Shown here piece after piece: positions 50,351 through 59,259 of a stretch of DNA of 64,000 bases; position 1 is the first letter of the stretch; every line of letters begins with the position of its first letter. This DNA is from an uncultured Ruminococcus sp. (GTDB lineage Bacteria; Bacillota; Clostridia; Oscillospirales; Ruminococcaceae). The translations under genes and the position numbers were made by a program. The stretch lies in assembly GCA_900539835.1 (NCBI GenBank), contig UQDR01000003.1, positions 58,967 through 122,966 on the forward strand. The letters run 5' to 3'. A model generated the notes under the pieces. It did not search any database, was not told where the DNA came from, and saw only the letters and a list, made by a program, of their open reading frames with translations.

Positions 50351-50758
50351 GTGAAAATTGCAGTAACTTATGAAAACGGAAATGTGTTTCAGCATTTCGG
50401 ACATTCCCGGCAGTTTAAGATTTATGATGCAGAGGATGGAAAAATATTAGCATCTCAGATAATCAACACAATGGGAAGCGGTCACGGTGCACTGTCAGGT
50501 ATGCTGTCTGCTCTCAAGGTTGATACCCTTATCTGCGGAGGAATAGGCGCAGGAGCAAAGAATGCCCTTGCACAAGCCGGAATTAAGCTTTACGGCGGCG
50601 TTGTGGGTAATGCTGACCAAGCTGTAAATGATCTGTTGTCAGGAAACCTTGCTTTTAATGCCAATGTTCAATGCAGTCACCATGAACACAGCGAAGGACA
50701 TTCCTGCGGAGAGCATAAGAATGGATGTTCAGGAAACGGGGGAAGCTGTCATGAGTGA
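50351..50758 (+). CDS. NifX/NifB-associated (FeMo-cofactor biosynthesis-like) protein with Cys/His tail
   Basis: 135 residues. The NifX-like fold shows NVFQHFGHSRQFKIYD and GAGAKNALAQAGIKLYGG. The last 30 residues are Cys/His rich (CSHHEHSEGHSCGEHKNGCS, then CHE), a possible metal-binding tail. Nitrogenase is not expected in this window; relatives occur widely in anaerobes next to Mrp-type ATPases and probably handle Fe-S clusters. It overlaps the Mrp gene by 8 bases. Confidence 0.82.
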   Translation: MKIAVTYENGNVFQHFGHSRQFKIYDAEDGKILASQIINTMGSGHGALSGMLSALKVDTLICGGIGAGAKNALAQAGIKLYGGVVGNADQAVNDLLSGNLAFNANVQCSHHEHSEGHSCGEHKNGCSGNGGSCHE

Positions 50759-51587
50759 GAGAGAAACCTGTTCACATAATTGCAGTGAATGCGGAAGCGA
50801 TTGTGCTGAGAGAAACGAGTCCCAAAGCTTTCTCGTAAAACCCCATTCAAAGTCAAATATTAAAAAGGTTATCGGTGTTGTAAGCGGAAAAGGCGGCGTG
50901 GGAAAAAGCCTTGTAACTTCTATGTTAGCTGCTGCGTCACAGAGAAGCGGATATAAAACCGCAATTCTTGATGCCGATATTACCGGGCCGTCTATACCAA
51001 AAGCCTTTGGTATTCATACCCATGCTAAAAGTGTGGAAGACGGATTGCTGCCTGTCAAGTCAAAAACAGGAATTTCTATTATGTCGCTTAATTTACTGAC
51101 AGAAAACGAAACTGATCCTGTTGTGTGGAGAGGCCCTGTTATTGCCGGCGCTGTTCAGCAATTTTGGACAGATGTTATTTGGGACGATGTGGATTATATG
51201 TTTATTGACATGCCGCCGGGAACAGGTGATGTGCCTTTAACCGTATTTCAGTCGATTCCGGTAGACGGCATTGTAATTGTTACTTCTCCGCAGGAGCTTG
51301 TTGGCATGATCGTTGAAAAAGCATTGAATATGGCGGATATGATGTATATTCCTGTGTTGGCGATAGCTGAAAATATGAGCTATGTTGTTTGCGAGGACTG
51401 CGGAAAGAAAATCTCAGTGTTCGGTGAAAGCCATGTTGAAAACATTGCACAGAATCACGGAATTGATGCAACAGTGCAAATCCCTATAGATCCTGAGCTT
51501 GCCTCAGCTTGTGACAACGGTTTGATTGAACAGGTTACCGACACCAGATTTGAGCAGTTTTTTCAGGATATTATCGATAAATTATAA
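50751..51587 (+). CDS. Mrp/NBP35-type Fe-S cluster carrier ATPase
   Basis: 278 residues from the ATG at 50751, chosen for its overlap with the NifX-like gene and an upstream GGGGGA; a frame extending upstream is a by-product. Motifs: cysteine cluster CSHNCSECGSDC, deviant Walker A VSGKGGVGKS, DADITGPSIP, and DMPPGTGDVPLT. A CxxC pair (CEDCGKK) lies near residue 216. It binds and transfers Fe-S clusters with ATP. Context with the NifX-like protein supports a shared role. Confidence 0.9.
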   Translation: MSERETCSHNCSECGSDCAERNESQSFLVKPHSKSNIKKVIGVVSGKGGVGKSLVTSMLAAASQRSGYKTAILDADITGPSIPKAFGIHTHAKSVEDGLLPVKSKTGISIMSLNLLTENETDPVVWRGPVIAGAVQQFWTDVIWDDVDYMFIDMPPGTGDVPLTVFQSIPVDGIVIVTSPQELVGMIVEKALNMADMMYIPVLAIAENMSYVVCEDCGKKISVFGESHVENIAQNHGIDATVQIPIDPELASACDNGLIEQVTDTRFEQFFQDIIDKL

Positions 51588-51603
51588 TATGACCGAAGTT
51601 TTT

Positions 51604-51630
51604 ACCGCCCTGAAATGCAGGGCGGTTTTC
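51604..51630 (+). terminator. Terminator of the NifX/Mrp genes
   Basis: ACCGCCCTG / CAGGGCGGT with loop AAATG and a following T run. Confidence 0.85.
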
Positions 51631-51658
51631 TTATTGCCTTATAATCATATGCGTTTAG

Positions 51659-51687
51659 TAGACAAGCTTAAAAAAATATGATATAAT
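51659..51687 (+). promoter_or_regulatory. Promoter of the ABC-F gene
   Basis: TAGACA (51659-51664), 17-base spacer, TATAAT (51682-51687). One mismatch in the -35. Confidence 0.65.
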
Positions 51688-51725
51688 AATTAATTATGTA
51701 ATATTAAAACTAAAGGAGAAAACAG

Positions 51726-53342
51726 ATGATTACAGTTTCTAATGTAAGCCTTTCATTCGGAGGGCAGACGCTTTTTAAAGACGTAGATTTAAAATTCACA
51801 AACGGAAATTGCTATGGCATTATCGGAGCAAACGGTGCGGGTAAATCAACCTTTCTGAGAATTTTATGCGGAGAGCTTGAGCCTACAACGGGAGAAGTAT
51901 CTATTCCAAAAGAAACAAGATTGTCTGTTCTGAAACAGGATCACTTTGCCTATGACGAATATAACGTTCTTGATACGGTTATAATGGGAAATCAGCGCCT
52001 GTATGATATAATTCAGGAAAAGGACGCGCTTTATGCTAAGGAAGATTTCACTGAGGAAGACGGTGAGAAAGCTGCGCTTTTAGAGGGCGAATTTGCTGAG
52101 CTTAACGGCTGGGAGGCTGAATCGGATGCATCAAGGCTTATTCAGGGTCTTGGACTTTCTGAGGATCTGCTTTATATGCAGATGTCGGCGCTTTCAGGTA
52201 ATGAAAAGGTGAAGGTGCTTCTTGCGCAGGCTTTGTTCGGCAATCCTGATATTATTCTTCTTGACGAGCCGACAAACCACCTTGATATTGATGCTATACG
52301 CTGGCTTGAGGATTTTCTTGCCGAATATTTCGGTACTGTTCTTGTGGTATCTCATGACAGACATTTTTTAAATAATGTCTGCACTCATATTGTGGATATT
52401 GACTATACAAAGATTAAAATGTATGTAGGTAACTATGAGTTCTGGTATGAATCATCACAGCTTATGCAGAGAATGATAAAACAGCAGAATAAAAAGGCTG
52501 AGGAAAAAATTAAGGAGCTTCAGGACTTTATTGCAAGGTTCTCGGCAAACAAATCCAAGTCAAAACAGGCAACTTCAAGACGAAAGCTTATTGATAAGCT
52601 GACTGTTGAGGAAATGCCTGCGTCATCAAGAAAATATCCATACATCGGATTTAACATGGACAGAGAACCGGGCAAAGAAATTCTTAGGGTGGACGGTATT
52701 TCAAAAACTGTTGACGGAGAAAAGCTGCTCAATAATGTTACTTTCACTCTGGGAAGAACTGATAAGGTTGCTTTTATAGGCGAGTCGGAACAAGCTATAA
52801 CCATGCTGTTTAAAATACTCATGGAAGAGGAAGAGCCTGACGAGGGTACGTTCAAGTGGGGCTCGACAACTTCACGCTCTTATTTCCCTGTGGATAACTC
52901 TTCGTTCTTTGACGGCTGTGACATGACCATTGTGGATTGGATAAGACAATATTCAACAACTGAAGAAACTGATACATTCCTGAGAGGATTTTTAGGAAAA
53001 ATGCTTTTCTCAGGAGATGATATTTATAAAAAGGTTGAAGTTCTTTCAGGTGGAGAAAAGGTAAGATGTATGTTCTCACGAATGATGCTTTTCGGCTCAA
53101 ACGTGCTTCTTCTTGACAGACCTACAAACCACCTTGACCTTGAAAGTATTACTGCGGTCAATAACGGTTTGCGTGACTTTAAGGGTGTTGTGCTGTTTGC
53201 TTCTCACGACCATGAAATTATGGAAACTGTTGCGAACAGAATAATTGAGATCACTCCTGACGGTTGCATTGACAGACAGGGAACTTATGAGGAATTCCTT
53301 GAATTCAGACGTTCAAGAGGCATGAAATCATTTATAGAATAA
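51726..53342 (+). CDS. ABC-F family ATPase (YkpA-like) with degenerate second domain
   Basis: 538 residues, two ABC domains and an inter-domain linker (about 250-300). Domain 1 has Walker A GANGAGKST (Lys40), signature LSGNEKVK and Walker B LLDEPTNHLD. Domain 2 has GESEQAIT (352-359) where the P-loop should be, and LLLDRPTNHLD with Arg465 in place of the catalytic Glu, though its signature LSGGEKVR is intact. The weak second P-loop is shared with YkpA of Bacillus; the Glu-to-Arg change looks unusual. ABC-F proteins act on the ribosome. No antibiotic-resistance role is implied. Confidence 0.9.
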   Translation: MITVSNVSLSFGGQTLFKDVDLKFTNGNCYGIIGANGAGKSTFLRILCGELEPTTGEVSIPKETRLSVLKQDHFAYDEYNVLDTVIMGNQRLYDIIQEKDALYAKEDFTEEDGEKAALLEGEFAELNGWEAESDASRLIQGLGLSEDLLYMQMSALSGNEKVKVLLAQALFGNPDIILLDEPTNHLDIDAIRWLEDFLAEYFGTVLVVSHDRHFLNNVCTHIVDIDYTKIKMYVGNYEFWYESSQLMQRMIKQQNKKAEEKIKELQDFIARFSANKSKSKQATSRRKLIDKLTVEEMPASSRKYPYIGFNMDREPGKEILRVDGISKTVDGEKLLNNVTFTLGRTDKVAFIGESEQAITMLFKILMEEEEPDEGTFKWGSTTSRSYFPVDNSSFFDGCDMTIVDWIRQYSTTEETDTFLRGFLGKMLFSGDDIYKKVEVLSGGEKVRCMFSRMMLFGSNVLLLDRPTNHLDLESITAVNNGLRDFKGVVLFASHDHEIMETVANRIIEITPDGCIDRQGTYEEFLEFRRSRGMKSFIE

Positions 53343-53354
53343 CAGGACATAGAA

Positions 53355-53387
53355 AACCGACCTTGGAATTGCCCCAAGGTCGGTTCT
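53355..53387. terminator. Terminator between the ABC-F gene and the amino-acid ABC operon
   Basis: AACCGACCTTGG / CCAAGGTCGGTT, a perfect 12-bp stem between convergent genes. T tracts are short. Confidence 0.75.
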
Positions 53388-53393
53388 TGTATA

Positions 53394-54152
53394 TTAATTA
53401 TTATACCTCTGCAAAAATTGTTTTGTACGCTCGTTTTGAGTGTTGCCGAAAAGCTCTTCAGGGTCGCCCTCTTCAACGATATATCCGCCGTCCATAAAAA
53501 TAACATGATTGGCAACCTCTCTTGCAAACGCCATTTCATGGGTGACAATTACCATGGTCATTTTTTCTTTTGCAAGCTCTTTGATTACTTTCAGAATCTC
53601 ACCCGTAAGCTCAGGGTCAAGAGCAGATGTAGGCTCGTCGAAAAACAGTATTTCAGGATTCAGAGCCAAGGCTCTTGCAATTGAAACACGCTGCTGCTGT
53701 CCGCCTGAAAGCTCACAGGGATAGGACTTTGCCTTTTCCTCAAGTCCCATTTTTTTAAGCAGCTTTTCAGCATTTGCTTTTGCTTCTTTTTTGGATTGCT
53801 TTAGAACATGTGTGGGCGCTTCAATTATATTCTGCATTACCGACATGTGGGGGAATAAATTAAAGTTCTGAAAAACAAGACCGATTTTAAGTCTTATTTG
53901 TCTTAAAATCTTTGACGGTGCAAAAACAGCTTTATTTTTTTCAGTCGTCATCATCTTTAGTCCCGAAACGGTGATCTCTCCGCCGTCAGCACGTTCAAGC
54001 ATGTTGATGCATCTTAAAAGAGTGGATTTTCCGCTTCCTGACGGACCGATTATTGCCACAACCTGTCCCTGTTCAACATTAAATGAAATATCCTTTAAAA
54101 CCTTTAAGTCACCGAAGGTTTTTGAAAGATTTTTTACTTCAAGAATTGCCAT
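53394..54152 (-). CDS. Polar amino acid ABC transporter ATP-binding protein
   Basis: 252 residues. Walker A GPSGSGKST, Q-loop VFQNFNLFPHMSVMQNI, signature LSGGQQQRVSIARAL, Walker B LFFDEPTSALDP, and the MTMVIVTHEMAFAREVA block typical of GlnQ/HisP-type proteins. It powers uptake of polar amino acids. The permease gene is 18 bases upstream. No binding-protein gene is nearby. Confidence 0.93.
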   Translation of the reverse strand: MAILEVKNLSKTFGDLKVLKDISFNVEQGQVVAIIGPSGSGKSTLLRCINMLERADGGEITVSGLKMMTTEKNKAVFAPSKILRQIRLKIGLVFQNFNLFPHMSVMQNIIEAPTHVLKQSKKEAKANAEKLLKKMGLEEKAKSYPCELSGGQQQRVSIARALALNPEILFFDEPTSALDPELTGEILKVIKELAKEKMTMVIVTHEMAFAREVANHVIFMDGGYIVEEGDPEELFGNTQNERTKQFLQRYNN

Positions 54153-54170
54153 AGCTTTCTTTTACCTCCG

Positions 54171-54884
54171 TTATTTATAATAGTTGAATTTCTTTTCGAT
54201 ATACGCAAAAGCGACTGTAACTATTGCGTTCATTACAAAATAAAATACACCCGCCACAAACAGAGGTACAATAGAACTGTATGTATTCATCATCTGCTTT
54301 GATTTCAAAGTGATTTCTGCAAAAGCAATAACGTTGGCAAGAGAAGTATCCTTTACCAGTACAATAACCTCGTTTGATGTAGCGGGGATAACTCTTTTTA
54401 CTACCTGCGGCAGAATTATTCTGAAAAAAGTCTGCATTTTCGTCATGCCAAGCATGGAAGATGCTTCATATTGTCCGACAGGGATTGATTCAATTCCTCC
54501 CCTGAAAATTTCTGCAAAATATGCCGCATAATTGAGCACAAATGCAACCACAAGTGCAATAAACATATAGTTTTCATCACGGGTGTTTATTTTTCCTAAG
54601 AGAGTGTAAAACCAGTTGTCAGCCCCGGACTTTCTCGCCCCTGCCATAAGCATGGGTATAGCGTAATAAACTGCGATTATCTGTAGCATGAGCGGTGTTC
54701 CTCTCATGATAAGTATGTAAAGATTGGTCAGCCATGAAATCGGCTTGAATCTGCATTTTTTCAGCCAGGTTACAATTACTCCGACAGGAATTGATAACAC
54801 AAGCGTCCATGCAAAAAGCTTTAATGTGTTAGGCAGATATTCGAGAAGAATCCCCGCCACATTTTTTATATCTTCAAAATTCAA
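54171..54884 (-). CDS. Polar amino acid ABC transporter permease
   Basis: 237 residues, about five membrane helices. Typical motifs are RGTPLMLQIIAVYYAIPML and the EAA loop EASSMLGMTKMQTFFRIILP. It forms the channel as a homodimer. It starts the leftward operon, 18 bases before the ATPase gene. The likely binding protein is the frameshifted gene at 20.5-21.3 kb. Confidence 0.92.
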   Translation of the reverse strand: MNFEDIKNVAGILLEYLPNTLKLFAWTLVLSIPVGVIVTWLKKCRFKPISWLTNLYILIMRGTPLMLQIIAVYYAIPMLMAGARKSGADNWFYTLLGKINTRDENYMFIALVVAFVLNYAAYFAEIFRGGIESIPVGQYEASSMLGMTKMQTFFRIILPQVVKRVIPATSNEVIVLVKDTSLANVIAFAEITLKSKQMMNTYSSIVPLFVAGVFYFVMNAIVTVAFAYIEKKFNYYK

Positions 54885-54927
54885 AAGTCAGCACCCCGTT
54901 TTAGTCCTTTAATTTAACGTTTTAATT

Positions 54928-54956
54928 ATTATACTATAGTTAACTTCTTTAGTCAA
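54928..54956 (-). promoter_or_regulatory. Promoter of the amino-acid ABC operon
   Basis: Minus strand TTGACT (54951-54956), 17-base spacer, TATAAT (54928-54933), 44 bases before the permease start. Confidence 0.8.
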
Positions 54957-55022
54957 CCATTATGCTAAAGTGTTAATAAATTTTAATTCGCAGTGTAATT
55001 CTAAACACTGCGATATTTTTTC

Positions 55023-55724
55023 TTATAAATTATCATCAGGGTCAATATAAAGCAATCCTTTTTCTCCATCAATTACAGCGCTCTTTCCAGTATACCTTTC
55101 GACTGTATCGTCAATGCAGACTATTGCAGGAATGTTCATTGATTTTGCTACAATAGCCGTGTGTGAATTTTTATCAGCGTTTATAAGGCAAAACCCGGTA
55201 ACATTAGTCTTATTAAACTCAAGAATTTGTGAAGGAACCAAGTCCTTTGCACAGATTATTACTTTTTCGTGTCCTATTATATCATTGAATTTTTCGTTTG
55301 CAAGATTTCTTATAAGATTCTGAGAAACGTCCTCAATGTCGTTTATCGGACTTTTCATTTCATTGGCTTCAAGCTTTTTCATAAGCTTCTGTGCCGTAGT
55401 ATCAACTGCATATTCAGCACAAACACAGTCCGTAGTTATCTTGCTAACTATATCTTCAAAAAAATCCGGGCTGTCTAAAAGCAAAATGTGTGCTTTGAAA
55501 ATATCCGCATTCTTTTTGGACATGATTTTTAAAGCCTTCTCATATATTTTTTGAAGCTCTTTTAAAGAGCTTTGCTTTGCCTTTTCTAATCTTTTGATTT
55601 CACTTTGAACATCGGTGATAAGGCGCTTTTCGATATGCTTTTCAGCAGGTGTATAAAATACTAATTTTCCTGCTGACTTTCCTTTGAATATTCCCTCTCC
55701 ATGTAAAACAGTCAATGCAATCAC
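55023..55724 (-). CDS. Truncated PTS enzyme I-like protein (N-terminal and phosphohistidine domains only)
   Basis: 233 residues. The region corresponds to the N-terminal HPr-binding helices and the phosphohistidine domain of enzyme I, with NSHTAIVAKSMNIPAIV carrying the phospho-acceptor His188. The PEP-binding TIM barrel (about 320 residues) is absent, and downstream sequence on that strand does not encode it. It could take part in phosphotransfer without PEP, or be a remnant or regulator. The start follows CAAGGGGCGTGATTGC and has its own promoter. Confidence 0.75.
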   Translation of the reverse strand: MIALTVLHGEGIFKGKSAGKLVFYTPAEKHIEKRLITDVQSEIKRLEKAKQSSLKELQKIYEKALKIMSKKNADIFKAHILLLDSPDFFEDIVSKITTDCVCAEYAVDTTAQKLMKKLEANEMKSPINDIEDVSQNLIRNLANEKFNDIIGHEKVIICAKDLVPSQILEFNKTNVTGFCLINADKNSHTAIVAKSMNIPAIVCIDDTVERYTGKSAVIDGEKGLLYIDPDDNL

Positions 55725-55737
55725 GCCCCTTGATTTT

Positions 55738-55766
55738 ATTATATCACAGCAAAATTAAAATTTCAA
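55738..55766 (-). promoter_or_regulatory. Promoter of the truncated enzyme I gene
   Basis: Minus strand TTGAAA (55761-55766), 17-base spacer, TATAAT (55738-55743), 13 bases before the start codon, so the leader is very short. Confidence 0.65.
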
Positions 55767-55819
55767 TTGTTGTTTAATATGCTGAAAATAGCAGTTTAAA
55801 AAATATAAGATTTGTATGG

Positions 55820-55890
55820 TTATATAATTCGTAAATAAAATTATATAATTCTATTGACAGGTTATATAAACTGTGTTAGAATGTTATATA
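55820..55890 (+). promoter_or_regulatory. Promoter with four phased TTATATA boxes upstream of the RHH-clpB genes
   Basis: TTATATA occurs at 55820, 55841, 55862 and 55884, spaced 21, 21 and 22 bases (two helical turns). The last two lie between and after promoter hexamers TTGACA (55854-55859) and TAGAAT (55877-55882, 17-base spacer). This arrangement fits repression by cooperatively binding dimers, plausibly the ribbon-helix-helix protein encoded immediately downstream. No CIRCE or CtsR-type site is seen. Confidence 0.65.
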
Positions 55891-55912
55891 GAGGAAAAAG
55901 AAACGGGGGAAG

Positions 55913-56575
55913 ATGAGGATGAAAAAAAGCGTTTATAGCCTTGTGCTTATGGACGATGTTGTCGAGGCGATTGACAGAATGGCATATTCCATGAATACAA
56001 GCCGGTCAAATCTTATTAATCAGATACTTGCTGAAAGAGTCAGCTTTGTTACTCCCGAAATGAGAATGAGAGATATTTTTTCAAGGATAGAACAGCTGAT
56101 GGACAGCCGCTTTCAGCTGCTGGAACAGCCGTCTGAAGCTATGATGTCAGTGAAAAGTCCGCTGAAATATAAATATAAGCCTACTATAAAATACAGCGTG
56201 GAGCTTTTCCGTTCCTTTGAGGGCGGCGTAGGCAGACTTAAGGTTTCGTTCAGAACACAAAGCCGACATTTTATTGATATTTTAAATCAGTTTTTTATTC
56301 TGTGGCATGTTCTTGAAAATGAATATCTTGAAAGCGTTTACAGGGACGGAGTGCCTTGGGAGCTTCGTGATATTAATTTTACAAGAGATTTTTATGCCCC
56401 TGAGCCTGAAAAGCTTACCGATGATGATATTGCGAAAGCTATCGGCTCATATATCGTCTTGCTGGATGAATGTATAAAAATTTTCTTTGAAAGAATAAAT
56501 AACATTGAAAGTGCAAAGAGAATAATAGAAGATAAATATCGGGAGCATCTGAAAAAAGGGCTTGTTATTGTATAG
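55913..56575 (+). CDS. Ribbon-helix-helix protein of unknown function upstream of clpB
   Basis: 220 residues. Residues about 5-45 form a ribbon-helix-helix (SVYSLVLMDDVVEAIDRMAY, then TSRSNLINQILAE), likely DNA-binding. The remaining 170 residues are mixed alpha/beta with two notable helical stretches and are not recognised. Two ATGs (55913, 55919) are possible after GGGGGAAG. It lies 69 bases before clpB with no terminator between, so probably one transcript. An autoregulatory role at the phased TTATATA boxes is inferred. Confidence 0.8.
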   Translation: MRMKKSVYSLVLMDDVVEAIDRMAYSMNTSRSNLINQILAERVSFVTPEMRMRDIFSRIEQLMDSRFQLLEQPSEAMMSVKSPLKYKYKPTIKYSVELFRSFEGGVGRLKVSFRTQSRHFIDILNQFFILWHVLENEYLESVYRDGVPWELRDINFTRDFYAPEPEKLTDDDIAKAIGSYIVLLDECIKIFFERINNIESAKRIIEDKYREHLKKGLVIV

Positions 56576-56644
56576 AACAAATAATTTAAATAAACGGTAG
56601 CAATAAAAATTTTTTCTATCATTTTGGAAAGGAGTATGATCATT

Positions 56645-59242
56645 ATGAATGCACAGAAATTCACACAGAAATCGTTAGAAGCTATAGGAGAGGCTCAGTC
56701 TATTGCTGTGAGAAATTCAAATCAGGCAGTGGACGAGGAGCATTTGCTTCTGGCGCTGCTATTGCAGGAGTCAGGGCTTATTCCGCAGCTTCTTGTCAAA
56801 ATGAATGTTGACCCAAAGACTGCTGCTGATAAAATGGAGCAGGCAGTTAATGCTGTTCCAAAGGTGCAGATAGGTGGTCAGCAGGCGGACTCGCTTTATG
56901 TTTCTCAGGAGCTTAATAAGGCTTTGGCGGAGGCAGAACAGAGTGCTGATCGAATGAAGGACGAATATGTTTCGGTAGAGCATATTTTCTTAGGAATACT
57001 TGAAAATCAGAATAAGTCTGTTAAAGAAATTTTCAAGAGCCTTGGAATTACAAAGTCTGAATTTTTAAAAGCGCTTCAGCAAGTCAGAGGAAATGCACAG
57101 GTTACAAGCCAAAATCCTGAAGAAACCTATGATGTGTTGAAAAAGTATGGTCAGGAGCTTGTTGAGCTGGCAAGAAACAACAAGCTTGATCCTGTTATCG
57201 GCAGGGACAGTGAAATAAGAAATGTAATCAGAATTCTTTCAAGAAAGACAAAAAATAACCCTGTGCTTATCGGCGAGCCGGGTGTAGGAAAAACTGCTAT
57301 CGCCGAGGGCCTTGCACTGAGAATTGTAAGGGGCGACGTTCCTGACAGTCTGAAGGACAGAAAAATTTTCTCTTTGGATATGGGTTCATTGGTTGCGGGT
57401 GCAAAATACAGAGGTGAATTTGAGGAGCGTTTGAAAGCTGTTTTGCAGGAAGTAAAAAAGAGCGAGGGGCAGATCATTCTGTTTATCGACGAGCTTCATA
57501 CTATTGTGGGAGCGGGAAAAACCGACGGTGCAATGGACGCAGGAAATCTGCTCAAACCCATGCTCGCAAGAGGAGAACTTCACTGTATTGGTGCAACAAC
57601 TTTGAATGAATACCGTCAGTATATTGAAAAGGACGCCGCTCTTGAAAGACGTTTTCAGACTGTACTTGTTGATGAGCCGACAGTCGAGGATACTATTTCG
57701 ATACTTCGTGGGCTTAAAGAGCGCTATGAGGTTTTCCATGGAGTAAAAATTCAGGATCAGGCTCTTATTGCTGCGGCAACTTTGTCAAACAGATATATTT
57801 CTGACAGGTTTTTGCCTGACAAGGCTATTGATCTTGTGGACGAAGCCTGTGCGCTTATCCGAACTGAAATGGACTCTATGCCTACTGAGCTTGACGAAAT
57901 TCAGCGCAAGATCATGCAGCATGAGATTGAGGAGGCAGCTTTAAAGAAAGAGACCGACCGTTTGGCTGAAGAGCATTTAAAGGAAGTTCAGAAGGAGCTT
58001 TCGGAAATGCGGGAGCAGTTTAACGAAATGAAAGCAAAATGGGAAAATGAAAAGTCTGCGATCTCAAAAGTACAAAAGCTTCGTGAAGAAATCGAACAGG
58101 TAAACGCTGATATAGACAAGGCTGAGAGGACTTATGATTTAAACAAAGCCGCTGAGCTGAAATACGGCAGGCTTCCGAGTTTGCAAAAACAGCTTGAAGA
58201 AGAGGAGCATATTGCAGAGCAGGCGTATACTGAAAATACGCTGCTGAGAGATAAGGTAACGGAAGAGGAAATAGCCAAGATAATCTGCCGCTGGACAGGA
58301 ATTCCCGTGGCAAAGCTTATGGAGGGCGAAAGAGAGAAGCTGTTGGGGCTTGAGGGAATTCTTCACAAGCGTGTTATCGGTCAGAATGAGGCGGTTGAAA
58401 AGGTATCTGAAGCGATTCTTCGTTCAAGAGCGGGTATTGCAAATCCTAATCAGCCTATAGGTTCATTCCTGTTCCTCGGACCGACAGGTGTTGGTAAAAC
58501 AGAGCTTGCAAAGGCTTTGGCAGAGGCATTGTTTGATGATGAAAAGAACATTGTCAGAATTGATATGTCAGAATATATGGAAAAGTTCAGCGTAAGCCGT
58601 CTTATTGGAGCGCCTCCGGGATATGTTGGCTATGAAGAGGGAGGTCAGCTCACTGAAGCGGTAAGAAGAAAGCCGTATTCAGTTGTGCTTTTGGACGAGA
58701 TTGAAAAAGCTCATCCTGATGTATTCAATATACTTTTACAGGTGCTTGATGATGGAAGAATCACCGATTCACAGGGCAGGACGGTAGACTTTAAAAATAC
58801 TATTATCATACTGACATCAAATCTTGGATCACCTTATATTCTTGAGGGAATAGAAGAAAACGGTGAGATTTCTCAGAACGCACGGAACGAAGTTGACAAA
58901 CTTCTGAAAAGTCAGTTCAGACCGGAGTTTCTTAACCGACTTGATGAGATTATTTATTACAAGCCGTTACAGAAAACGGAGATTCTGAAAATTGTTGATC
59001 TTATGCTTGATGAGCTTAGAAAGAGATTGGCTGACAAACAGGTTGGCATTGAGGTTAGTGACCGGGCAAAGCAAGCTATTATTGACCAAGGCTTTGACCC
59101 GAGCTATGGAGCAAGACCTCTTAAACGGTTTATTCAGCGGAAGGTAGAGACTCTTGTCGCTAAGAAAATCATAGCCGGAGAGGTTGAGCCTGAGAGCATA
59201 ATAAAAGTGGATTATGATGGCAATAACTTCGCTGTTTCGTGA
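56645..59242 (+). CDS. clpB: ATP-dependent chaperone ClpB
   Basis: 865 residues from the ATG at 56645, which has AAAGGAG 10 bases upstream; earlier starts are too close to that site. Order: Clp-N repeats (about 1-145), AAA+ 1 with GEPGVGKTA and a DELHT block, a long coiled-coil middle domain (about 400-520) that separates ClpB from ClpC/A, AAA+ 2 with GPTGVGKTE, and C-terminal oligomerisation region. ClpB dissolves protein aggregates with DnaK. The distal MYF-type ClpP loop is not apparent. Confidence 0.95.
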   Translation: MNAQKFTQKSLEAIGEAQSIAVRNSNQAVDEEHLLLALLLQESGLIPQLLVKMNVDPKTAADKMEQAVNAVPKVQIGGQQADSLYVSQELNKALAEAEQSADRMKDEYVSVEHIFLGILENQNKSVKEIFKSLGITKSEFLKALQQVRGNAQVTSQNPEETYDVLKKYGQELVELARNNKLDPVIGRDSEIRNVIRILSRKTKNNPVLIGEPGVGKTAIAEGLALRIVRGDVPDSLKDRKIFSLDMGSLVAGAKYRGEFEERLKAVLQEVKKSEGQIILFIDELHTIVGAGKTDGAMDAGNLLKPMLARGELHCIGATTLNEYRQYIEKDAALERRFQTVLVDEPTVEDTISILRGLKERYEVFHGVKIQDQALIAAATLSNRYISDRFLPDKAIDLVDEACALIRTEMDSMPTELDEIQRKIMQHEIEEAALKKETDRLAEEHLKEVQKELSEMREQFNEMKAKWENEKSAISKVQKLREEIEQVNADIDKAERTYDLNKAAELKYGRLPSLQKQLEEEEHIAEQAYTENTLLRDKVTEEEIAKIICRWTGIPVAKLMEGEREKLLGLEGILHKRVIGQNEAVEKVSEAILRSRAGIANPNQPIGSFLFLGPTGVGKTELAKALAEALFDDEKNIVRIDMSEYMEKFSVSRLIGAPPGYVGYEEGGQLTEAVRRKPYSVVLLDEIEKAHPDVFNILLQVLDDGRITDSQGRTVDFKNTIIILTSNLGSPYILEGIEENGEISQNARNEVDKLLKSQFRPEFLNRLDEIIYYKPLQKTEILKIVDLMLDELRKRLADKQVGIEVSDRAKQAIIDQGFDPSYGARPLKRFIQRKVETLVAKKIIAGEVEPESIIKVDYDGNNFAVS

Positions 59243-59259
59243 TTTTTTAGCTTTTTTAA

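Noticed and set aside
56576..56644. CIRCE or CtsR operator before clpB
   Set aside because: Neither the TTAGCACTC inverted repeat nor a GGTCAAA heptad repeat is present.
57386..57739. 117-aa minus-strand ORF inside clpB
   Set aside because: Antisense to clpB with no ribosome site.
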